Origin: a virus
IMG/VR virus record: IMGVR_UViG_3300025138_000427
Span: 1-21,967 of that record
DNA length: 21,967 nt
Direction: 5' to 3' (one strand)
The notes under the pieces are model-generated. The model was not told the origin of the DNA, ran no database searches, and saw only the letters and a list, made by a program, of their open reading frames with translations. The position numbers and the translations under genes were made by a program. Of the stretch, positions 9,284-16,185 are shown in pieces; position 1 is the first letter of the stretch, and each line of letters begins with the position of its first letter.

Positions 9284-10417
9284 ATGAGTACACTATTTGT
9301 CAATACAATAACCCCTAATTCCGGAGATACAGTAACAGTATCAGGGTCGTTAACAACTACCGGTAAATTAACTATTGGAGATGCTACTTCAGACACAGTA
9401 GTTTTAACTGCGGAAATTAGTTCAAGTATAATTCCTGATGCTGATGACACATATTCTTTAGGTTCAAGTGCAAAACAATGGAAAGATTTATTTATTGATG
9501 GAATAGCTAATATTGATTCAGCTTCTTTTGATGAAATAGCTTCAGCATTAACTCCTAATGTTGGTGGAACACATGCTCTTGGTACAATGGCTAAATCGTG
9601 GGGTAGTGCTCATATTCATGGTTTAGCTCATATTCATACTGCATCTATAGCTATTGTAAGTTCAAGTTTAATACCTGATGGTGATGACACATATTCTTTA
9701 GGTTCAAGTACAAAACAATGGAAAGATTTATTTGTTGATGGAACAGCTAATATTGATGTAATAGAAGGTGTTGCAAGCCTTACTGCAACCCAATGTACAT
9801 TTACTGCAATAACTGCTTCAAATCATGTAGCTACAACTAGGCTACATGCTGTTAATTCCGCATCCGGTATTACTGTAAGTAGTAATGTTACATCTTCAGG
9901 TGCAATAAGTTCAAGTGGTATTTTAACAGCAGCTTCTTTTGTAGGAGCCCACACACTTACAACTGCAGCTCAACCAAATGTAACATCAGTAGGTACTTTA
10001 GCAGCCCTTACAGTTGCTGATGGTGCTACTATTAGTGGTAGTAATTTAAGATTAGAAGGTTCAGCAAGTATAGATTCAGTTGGTGGTCTTACATTTGATA
10101 AAACAGTTTTAGCAAACGGAGATATAGCTACTATATCAGGTAGTAATAGTGCAGCTACATTGTATGTTTCACAATTACAAGCTCAATTAGATAATGGTGC
10201 ATTTGCTGAATTTAAAATTCAAAACACATCAATTAAAGCAACTTCACATTGTTTAGGAGCGATGGTAGGTGGTGGTGGAGCCATTAATACTATTACAGGA
10301 TCAATAGTTACTGTAGCTACATTAGGAGCAGGTACAGCTTCATTACAAATTCATAATGAAACTGGAGTAAACATTGCAGATAATTCAGGATTTACAGCTT
10401 CATTATTAATTTTATAA
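9284..10417 (+). CDS. Fibre-like virion protein with internal duplication (377 aa)
   Basis: The N-terminus TLFVNTITPNSGDTVTVSGSL parallels the start of the 753-aa gene (NINVNNITPVTGETISISGSL), which supports the start at 9284 and common ancestry. Two copies of a SSxIPDxDDTYSLGSSxKQWKDLF unit (residues about 46-78 and 126-158) are separated by a diverged third unit (LTPNVGGTHALGTMAKSWGSAH). Further on are a degenerate VTSSGAISSSG motif (9887-9918) and a TAAQPNVTSVGTL segment shared with the gene at 2. The C-terminus is Ala/Gly-rich and ends ASLLIL. Transcription probably stops at the hairpin 34 bases downstream. A minor fibre or appendage protein is likely; the target is unknown. Confidence 0.72.
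   Translation: MSTLFVNTITPNSGDTVTVSGSLTTTGKLTIGDATSDTVVLTAEISSSIIPDADDTYSLGSSAKQWKDLFIDGIANIDSASFDEIASALTPNVGGTHALGTMAKSWGSAHIHGLAHIHTASIAIVSSSLIPDGDDTYSLGSSTKQWKDLFVDGTANIDVIEGVASLTATQCTFTAITASNHVATTRLHAVNSASGITVSSNVTSSGAISSSGILTAASFVGAHTLTTAAQPNVTSVGTLAALTVADGATISGSNLRLEGSASIDSVGGLTFDKTVLANGDIATISGSNSAATLYVSQLQAQLDNGAFAEFKIQNTSIKATSHCLGAMVGGGGAINTITGSIVTVATLGAGTASLQIHNETGVNIADNSGFTASLLIL
9419..9517 (+). repeat. 99-base direct repeat, copy 1
   Basis: It encodes the first IPDADDTYSLGS...WKDLF unit. It differs from the copy at 9659 at six of 99 positions by direct comparison. The distance between copies is 240 bases, which keeps frame. Confidence 0.9.
9659..9757 (+). repeat. 99-base direct repeat, copy 2
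   Basis: Second copy of the unit at 9419, with six substitutions and no indel. The high DNA identity suggests a recent duplication or gene conversion. Confidence 0.9.
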
Positions 10418-10450
10418 AATAGTGAATTTTAGAATATATTAAAGTATATT

Positions 10451-10477
10451 AAAGACCCGTTTTTCGGGTCTTTTTTT
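10451..10477 (+). terminator. Rho-independent terminator
   Basis: AAAGACCCG, loop TTTTT, then CGGGTCTTT make a perfect 9-bp stem followed by a T run. It lies 33 bases after the stop of the 377-aa gene and just before the next promoter-like box, separating the two transcription units. Confidence 0.9.
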
Positions 10478-10495
10478 ATATATTTATTATTAGAA
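10478..10495 (+). promoter_or_regulatory. Candidate promoter box upstream of the 1477-aa fibre gene
   Basis: ATATATTTATTATTAGAA follows the terminator directly and lies 36 bases before the box's presumed gene at 10525. It is a variant of the TTATATTTATA family. Confidence 0.45.
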
Positions 10496-10524
10496 AAAAT
10501 AATGTTTTTAATATATATTGTTAT

Positions 10525-13500
10525 ATGGCGAGTACAATACAAATAAAAAGAGGAACTGGGTCCGCAGTACCCTCAGGGTTATCAGATGGAGAATTAGCAA
10601 TTAATCTTGATAGTGGTAAATTATATTTTGGTTCTGGTTCAACTAGTGTAAACAGTTTTAGATTTACTAATTTAACAGCAGATAATTATATAGTTTCTTC
10701 TTCTGTTACAAATTATACTTTTCAAACCTTATCAGGTTCTTCAGATTTTGGTGATGATACAGGTGATATCCATAACCGTACAGGTTCTTTAAAAATAACT
10801 GGGTCACTACAATTAAATGGATCAAATGTTTTAACATCAGTTCCTATAGATACATCAGGATTAAAATCTTTAAAAATTAATGCTAGTGGGCAAACAGGCT
10901 CACTTACAGTTGGTCCTGCGGCTAGACAAATAGAATTAAGGGGTGGTAGTACATTTACAAGTACTAATCCTAGAATATTATCATCGACTGGAATTATAGA
11001 AGTTGATGATGCAATACAAATGAATAGCCATCTAATTTATTTTCATGAAGGAGCTACAAATTCGTATATAGGTGTAGATATCTTTACGCCAGATAATTTA
11101 AGAATACATGCAAATCAAGATTTATATTTAGTACCAGATGATAATTTAATAATATCAAGTAGTACAAGTGCTAAAACTATTTCTTATAATAATTTTGATT
11201 TAAGAGGTGAATTAACAGCCTCAGGTAACATAAGTTCAAGTGGTACAATTGTGGCATCCAATTTATTACAAAATTCAGATACTGCATCATTTGTAATAAA
11301 TTCTCAAACTGGATCATTTTCTACTATTACTCAACTTAACGCTTCAAGTTCAACATTACAAACAAACATAAATGCTAAGTCAAGCATTGTTCAATTAAAT
11401 ACTTCAAGCTCAGCTCTACAAACAAACATAAATGCTAAAGCAACAACAGGTAGTAGTGTATTATTTACAAATATAACAGCCTCAGGTAATATAAGTTCAA
11501 GTGGTACAATTACAGCAAATTCAATTGTAGGAACAGTTGGAACAGCAACTCAAGGAACTATTGACCATGATTCATTAGCTAATTTTGTAGCAAATGAACA
11601 TATTGACCATTCAGGAGTTTCAATAACAGCAGGTGCAGGATTAACTGGGGGAGGTACAATTGCTTCTACTAGAGATATAGCAGTAGGAGCAGGTACGGGT
11701 GTAACAGTAAATGCAAATGATGTTGCAATTGGTCAAGATGTAGCTACAACAGCTAATGTATTATTTAATCATGTAACATCCTCAGGTAACATAAGTTCAA
11801 GTGGTAATTTAATAACAACTACTTTACAATTTACAGGAACAGATACTTCAGAAAATGCAACTCATTACCTAGAATTTAAAAAACCTGGAAATACAGTAAG
11901 TAATATAACAAATGGAGTTTCTATTAATCCATCTTCTGATACGATGATACTTGGAGGTGTTACAACTATAGCAGGTCAAGCAGGTACTATAACAGGTTTA
12001 ACTAGTTTAACTTCTACTAACATTACATCCTCAGGTAATATAAGTGCAAGTGGTACTATATTTGCAAATCAAATTGAAACAGATCAATTAGTAAGCCATA
12101 TAGGGGATGCAAATACAGGATTACAGTTTGATTCTGATACTGTTACAATCCAAGGTAATAATGAACATATAGCCTTATTTGCATCAAACAGAATTGAATT
12201 TACTGAAAATTTAAATTCAACCCATTATATAAGTGGTAGTAGTTTAATTTCTGATAGTCATATAACAGCCTCAGGTAACATAAGTTCAAGTGGAACAATA
12301 ACAGCAGCCACATTAGACGCAACAGCAGTTTCAGACACATTAGCAGCTGCAATAGTAGCAGAAATAGATAATGATGAAATACCAATTGCTAAATTAGCAG
12401 AAGATGCAGTTACTATTAATTCTGGAACTAATTTAAGTGGTGGTGGGGCAGTAACATTAGGTGGGGCAATAACATTAAATGTAGATGATGCTTTTCTTAA
12501 AAATAATGCTGATGATACTACTTCAGGTAAATTAACAACAGCAGGGCTCAATTCAACAAGCCATATAACAGCCTCAGGTAACATAAGTGCAAGTGGAACA
12601 GTTACAGCAAATTCAATTGTAGGAACAGTAGGAACAGCAACCCAAGGAACTATTGATCATGATTCATTAGCAAATTTTGTAGCAAATGAACACATAGACC
12701 ATTCAGGAGTTTCAATAACAGCTGGAGCAGGATTAACTGGAGGAGGTACTATTGCCGCCACAAGAACACTATCTATAAATTCAGCTTCTATAGCCCCTTT
12801 CTTTTCATCTTCTGCAAATAATTTTTACACTGTAGGATTTGTAAGTGCAAGTGGGGATTTAACAATAGGAGGAAAATCTCAATTTATAGGTAATATAACA
12901 GCCTCAGGTAACATAAGTGCAAGTGGTGATATTGAAGTTGCAAATACAATATTTTTTGATGGACAAAATCATATAGTTGGCCATCATGCAAGCGATGGTT
13001 TACAAATAAGAACCCAAAATGCAGAACCTATAGTTTTTAAAACTAATGGTAATAATATTAGAGCAACAATAGCAGCAGATGGAGAAACAACATTTGCAGG
13101 AGTATTAAATTCAACTAAATTAAATACAGGTCAAGGTGATAATGAGTTGTATGCTATGAATCAAGATGTTGAAACCACAGATAATGTATTATTTAATAAT
13201 ATAACAGCCTCAGGTAATATAAGTGCAAGTGGAGATATTATAGGGGATAATTTATTTATGAGAAACCATATAGCAGTTGCTGAAACTAGCAACACAATTG
13301 CATTTGGTTTTGAAAATGATACTGCTATTCAAATAGGTAAACAAGCTAACCCAACTAAAATTATAGGCCACATAACAGCCTCAGGTAATATAAGTTCAAG
13401 TGGAACTATATTTACAGATGAAATTTCATCACCCGCAAATAACCTTACAATCTCCTCATCTACTGTTACAATTACATCAACTACAGCTGGAGAAGCAAAT

Positions 13501-14958
13501 TTAATTTTAGAAGCCGACACTGACAATAATGACGAAAATGATAATCCATTTATGTCTTTTAAACAAGATAGTGGTGGAATAGCAGGTATGATAGGATTAT
13601 CAGGTGATGCAGACAAATGGCCTGATGGTACTACCTTAACTGGTGTTACGGCAAATGCTATGGTTATTGGTATGACAGGATCAGCTTCTAGTACTAACAG
13701 ACAATTATACTTAGCCGCAGGTAATTCAGCATCTTTAAGAGTTGAAAATGATGCTGATATCCACATATATGAAAATTTAAATGTAACTAAAACTATTTCT
13801 GTTGCTGATACTAGTGTTGTTGATTATGGTATTACAAATGCTAACACATTAACATTTGGTAGAGCAAATAGACCAACTATATTTCAAGGTACATCTTTTA
13901 ATGCCCAAACAAATATAACAGCCTCAGGTAATATAAGTTCAAGTGGTACAATTACAGCAAATTCAATTGTAGGAACAGTTGGAACAGCTACCCAAGGTAC
14001 TATTGACCATGATTCATTAGCAAATTTTGTAGCAAATGAACATATTGATCATTCTGCAGTTTCTGTAATTGCGGGTGATGGTTTAACTGGCGGTGGTACA
14101 ATAGCTGCTAATAGAACTATTGCAATAGGGGCAGGTACAGGTATTGATGTAGCAGCAGATGCAATTTCAGTTGATGTTTCTGATTTTATGGCTAATGGTT
14201 CTAATAATAGAGTTATAACAGCTACAGGCACAGATGCCATGAATGGAGAAGCTAATCTACTTTTTGATGGTTCTACTCTTACAACAAGAGGAGCTACTGG
14301 CCAGCTTCGAGTAGAAAGTACAGACACTTCAGTAGTAGATGGTCAAAACTTTGCAAAAATTGTATTTACTGATATTGACGGTGCTTCTGATGATAATGCA
14401 GAAATTAGAGCCGTTGCAACAGAAGACCATGAAGATAGTACCCCCGCCGTTGGTAGTAAATTAGAATTTAGAGCATCCCAAAAACAAGATGCTAGTGGTG
14501 GTCATTTAATGTTAACTTTAGATCCTGATACTAATGCCACCTTTGCAGTGCCAGTTGTAGATGGTGGTCGTACAATAGTTAAAATATTACCTACAGATTT
14601 TGTACCAAATGATGGTGGTAGACCAGTAATGATTGAAGATGATAGTATAGGTTCAAATGAATTATTTTTATTTTCACAAGGATCATTTGACATGTACGCA
14701 TACATTGAAATTCCACATGGAATGACTGCCACTCATGTTAAAATATTTGGATCAGATACATCACAAAACTTTACAACATATGAAGGTAATACAAACAGTA
14801 AAACGATAGCAGTTAAAGGTTCCGCAACCGCAATAGGTACCGAAAAAGATATAACAGATGTAGCATGCACCACCACTAATTACCTAGTTATATTAGTATC
14901 ATCAGATGGCTCGACAGATGAAATATATGGTGGGTATGTAAAAATAATACCATCATAA
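10525..14958 (+). CDS. Giant repeat-rich fibre protein (1477 aa)
   Basis: The N-terminus (1-45) IQIKRGTGSAVPSGLSDGELAINLDSGKLYFGSG is a common head of phage fibre and receptor-binding proteins, resembling the N-terminal domain of the Bordetella phage major tropism determinant, and probably docks the fibre on the virion. Residues about 230-1141 carry ten ITASGNIS[A/S]SG motifs. A 63-residue module (TANSIVGTVGTATQGTIDHDSLANFV...GLTGGGTI) follows three of them, at residues 317, 681 and 1131. The C-terminal domain, about 1352-1477 (from VKILPTDFVPND to YGGYVKI), is a different beta-rich domain shared with the next gene. Composition and repeats indicate a long beta-structured fibre. The next gene starts 15 bases later and is co-transcribed. 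Which appendage it forms is unknown. Confidence 0.82.
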   Translation: MASTIQIKRGTGSAVPSGLSDGELAINLDSGKLYFGSGSTSVNSFRFTNLTADNYIVSSSVTNYTFQTLSGSSDFGDDTGDIHNRTGSLKITGSLQLNGSNVLTSVPIDTSGLKSLKINASGQTGSLTVGPAARQIELRGGSTFTSTNPRILSSTGIIEVDDAIQMNSHLIYFHEGATNSYIGVDIFTPDNLRIHANQDLYLVPDDNLIISSSTSAKTISYNNFDLRGELTASGNISSSGTIVASNLLQNSDTASFVINSQTGSFSTITQLNASSSTLQTNINAKSSIVQLNTSSSALQTNINAKATTGSSVLFTNITASGNISSSGTITANSIVGTVGTATQGTIDHDSLANFVANEHIDHSGVSITAGAGLTGGGTIASTRDIAVGAGTGVTVNANDVAIGQDVATTANVLFNHVTSSGNISSSGNLITTTLQFTGTDTSENATHYLEFKKPGNTVSNITNGVSINPSSDTMILGGVTTIAGQAGTITGLTSLTSTNITSSGNISASGTIFANQIETDQLVSHIGDANTGLQFDSDTVTIQGNNEHIALFASNRIEFTENLNSTHYISGSSLISDSHITASGNISSSGTITAATLDATAVSDTLAAAIVAEIDNDEIPIAKLAEDAVTINSGTNLSGGGAVTLGGAITLNVDDAFLKNNADDTTSGKLTTAGLNSTSHITASGNISASGTVTANSIVGTVGTATQGTIDHDSLANFVANEHIDHSGVSITAGAGLTGGGTIAATRTLSINSASIAPFFSSSANNFYTVGFVSASGDLTIGGKSQFIGNITASGNISASGDIEVANTIFFDGQNHIVGHHASDGLQIRTQNAEPIVFKTNGNNIRATIAADGETTFAGVLNSTKLNTGQGDNELYAMNQDVETTDNVLFNNITASGNISASGDIIGDNLFMRNHIAVAETSNTIAFGFENDTAIQIGKQANPTKIIGHITASGNISSSGTIFTDEISSPANNLTISSSTVTITSTTAGEANLILEADTDNNDENDNPFMSFKQDSGGIAGMIGLSGDADKWPDGTTLTGVTANAMVIGMTGSASSTNRQLYLAAGNSASLRVENDADIHIYENLNVTKTISVADTSVVDYGITNANTLTFGRANRPTIFQGTSFNAQTNITASGNISSSGTITANSIVGTVGTATQGTIDHDSLANFVANEHIDHSAVSVIAGDGLTGGGTIAANRTIAIGAGTGIDVAADAISVDVSDFMANGSNNRVITATGTDAMNGEANLLFDGSTLTTRGATGQLRVESTDTSVVDGQNFAKIVFTDIDGASDDNAEIRAVATEDHEDSTPAVGSKLEFRASQKQDASGGHLMLTLDPDTNATFAVPVVDGGRTIVKILPTDFVPNDGGRPVMIEDDSIGSNELFLFSQGSFDMYAYIEIPHGMTATHVKIFGSDTSQNFTTYEGNTNSKTIAVKGSATAIGTEKDITDVACTTTNYLVILVSSDGSTDEIYGGYVKIIPS
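11332..11439 (+). repeat. Tandem 60-base unit (QLNxSSSxLQTNINAK twice)
   Basis: Two adjacent coding units encode QLNASSSTLQTNINAK and QLNTSSSALQTNINAK. The start-to-start period is 60 bases (11332 and 11392). The gene at 2 has a single copy of the unit near 2213. Confidence 0.8.
11473..11661 (+). repeat. 189-base module, copy 1 of 3
   Basis: It encodes the ITASGNISSSG motif plus TANSIVGTVGTATQGTIDHDS...GLTGGGTI. Copies start at 11473, 12565 and 13915, are the same length and are highly similar in DNA, with mostly third-position differences. Confidence 0.9.
12565..12753 (+). repeat. 189-base module, copy 2 of 3
   Basis: Second copy, opening with the ISASG form of the motif and encoding TVTANSIVG where copy 1 has TITANSIVG. 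The DHSGVSITAGAGLTGGG part is identical in protein to copy 1. Confidence 0.9.
13915..14103 (+). repeat. 189-base module, copy 3 of 3
   Basis: Third copy. Its first two thirds are nearly identical to copy 1, while the end has diverged (DHSAVSVIAGDGLTGGG). Confidence 0.9.
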
Positions 14959-14973
14959 TAAAAAAGATAAGAT

Positions 14974-15729
14974 ATGGCATTAGCAAATAGAAAACAAGTT
15001 GACAGACATAAAATAACAGATAGTACTAAATTAGCAAGAATATCACAATCTTTCGAAGCCGGTAAACATTTAGAATTAGAATCATATGATGGTGAAGCAG
15101 CTATGATATATCAAATGCAAGAATTAACAGATGATGTAAAAGAAATACATCGTTATCTAGGATCAGAAGTTGGTGATGGGGCTAAAGGAGATACAGGTGA
15201 CACTGGACCCCAAGGTGCTACAGGCCCACAAGGCCCAGCTGGTAATAATGGTAGTAATGGTAGCAATGGTTCTAATGGTAGTGATGGTAGTGATGGTAGT
15301 GATGGTAGTGATGGAGCAGCCGGTGCTGCAGGTAATGATGCAGGTGTATATGATGATAGAGGTACAGATAAAGTATTTCTTCCTGCAAGTGCATTTATAG
15401 GTTTAGATTATTCTTCATTAACTGCAATAGATGGTACTACAACTAGTAATGCTAGAGGTTTACTAATAGCTACATGGCCAGGAATTTCAGGAAAAAGGGT
15501 AACACATATACAGGTTGAAACTAACAGTGCTAGAGCAATTTCTGGATGTGTAAATGCTTATAGAACTCAAGGTGCTACTACAGCTGCTTTATTGGCCAGA
15601 GCTGGAAATAGTGACACATCACTAGATATTACAGATTGGACATGCGCTTTAGGTGAATCTTTAGCAATAACAATTGCCCCAGGGGCCACCACAACAAAGG
15701 TTGAAGGTGCAACCCTAACATTAGGATAA
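14974..15729 (+). CDS. Collagen-like fibre protein (251 aa)
   Basis: Three parts. Residues 1-68 are charged and largely helical, with a TDDVKEIHRYLG segment that could form a short coiled coil. Residues 69-122 are 18 uninterrupted Gly-X-Y triplets (GDTGPQGATGPQGPAG, then GSN and GSD triplets), a collagen-like triple-helix segment. Residues 133-251 form a beta-rich C-terminal domain (KVFLPASAF ... VTHIQVE ... DITDWTC ... TTTKVEGATLTL) that parallels the end of the preceding 1477-aa protein. Gly-X-Y segments in phages usually form trimeric fibre shafts. The gene starts 15 bases after the upstream stop with no promoter-like box, so it is probably in the same operon. A trimeric spike or fibre tip is the likely product. 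Confidence 0.82.
   Translation: MALANRKQVDRHKITDSTKLARISQSFEAGKHLELESYDGEAAMIYQMQELTDDVKEIHRYLGSEVGDGAKGDTGDTGPQGATGPQGPAGNNGSNGSNGSNGSDGSDGSDGSDGAAGAAGNDAGVYDDRGTDKVFLPASAFIGLDYSSLTAIDGTTTSNARGLLIATWPGISGKRVTHIQVETNSARAISGCVNAYRTQGATTAALLARAGNSDTSLDITDWTCALGESLAITIAPGATTTKVEGATLTLG
15241..15312 (+). repeat. 9-base tandem repeat encoding Gly-Ser-Asn/Asp triplets
   Basis: Eight consecutive 9-base units run from GGTAATAAT through GGTAGTAAT variants to four exact GGTAGTGAT copies (15277-15312). It encodes part of the collagen-like segment. Gain or loss of units would lengthen or shorten the shaft without changing frame. Confidence 0.9.
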
Positions 15730-15775
15730 TGAGTAGAATAATCACTAAAAATAAAGAATAATGTTTTTTTTATTT

Positions 15776-15795
15776 TTATATATGTATATAAGAAT
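15776..15795 (+). promoter_or_regulatory. Candidate promoter box upstream of the 86-aa gene
   Basis: TTATATATGTATATAAGAAT lies about 30 bases before the ATG at 15825. It is the TATATATGTATAT form of the box, shared with the site before the gp26-like gene (19702). Confidence 0.45.
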
Positions 15796-15824
15796 AATAA
15801 ATAATAATCAAAATAATAAAAGTT

Positions 15825-16085
15825 ATGGCAGTAAAGCAAGCACAAAAATTCACAGAAGAAGAATTAACTACTTTAAAATCAATTCAGGCAAAATCACAAA
15901 ATGCTACTTTTCAATTTGGTCAATTATACTTAAGTAAAATTAGGTTAGAAGAACAAGAAACTATTCTTAAAAACCAAATAAAAGAATTAGGACAAGAAGA
16001 AACTCAATTTGCCCAACAACTTACTAATAAGTACGGGAAAGGAAGTATTGATATAGAAACTGGTGAATTCACACCAACAGAGTAA
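15825..16085 (+). CDS. Small coiled-coil protein of unknown function (86 aa)
   Basis: This 86-residue charged protein is mostly helix. Residues 9-70 (FTEEELTTLKSIQ ... KIRLEEQETILKNQIKELGQEETQFAQQL) show heptad-like spacing of Leu/Ile between Glu, Lys and Gln, which suggests a coiled coil. It ends with NKYGKGSIDIETGEFTPTE, a short extended tail. It has no Cys, signal peptide or membrane segment. It sits alone, with its own promoter-like box, between the fibre cassette and the sheath gene. I recall similar small proteins in other marine T4-like genomes but cannot name a function. A chaperone or minor virion protein is possible from position only. Confidence 0.75.
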   Translation: MAVKQAQKFTEEELTTLKSIQAKSQNATFQFGQLYLSKIRLEEQETILKNQIKELGQEETQFAQQLTNKYGKGSIDIETGEFTPTE

Positions 16086-16123
16086 AAATACCCCTTTTTT
16101 TAATTTAGGTTTATGGTATTCTT

Positions 16124-16140
16124 TTATATTTATATTAGAA
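16124..16140 (+). promoter_or_regulatory. Candidate promoter box upstream of gene 18
   Basis: TTATATTTATATTAGAA is 51 bases before the sheath ATG, the longest leader of the nine boxes. Confidence 0.55.
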
Positions 16141-16185
16141 TAATCAATGATAACTCTATAGAATCATTAAATAAATTAAGTTAAG

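Larger units (their letters stand above)
11212..13946 (+). repeat. ITASGNISASG motif array in the giant fibre gene
   Basis: Ten 32-base in-frame copies start at 11212, 11473, 11773, 12022, 12262, 12565, 12895, 13201, 13372 and 13915. All encode [I/V/L]T[A/S]SGNIS[A/S]SG and vary at only a few bases. Spacings run from 171 to 543 bases and are all multiples of three, so the motif marks the joints of coding modules and is not a CRISPR repeat. Confidence 0.92.

Noticed and set aside
11212-13946. CRISPR array (32-base repeats at intervals)
   Set aside because: The repeats lie in frame inside a long ORF, vary in sequence and are 171-543 bases apart, with coding spacers.
1463-14958. Diversity-generating retroelement variable regions
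   Set aside because: No reverse transcriptase is in the window, and the differences between copies are not concentrated at A positions in a 3'-terminal region.
15170-15400. Alternative-frame ORF over the collagen-like tract (Met/Val-rich)
   Set aside because: It is a by-product of the GGTAGTGAT repeat read in another frame; the collagen frame continues on both sides with sensible sequence.
16087-16120. Hairpin AATACC ... GGTATT after the 86-aa gene
   Set aside because: Only six pairs with a loop of about 22 bases; too weak to call a terminator.
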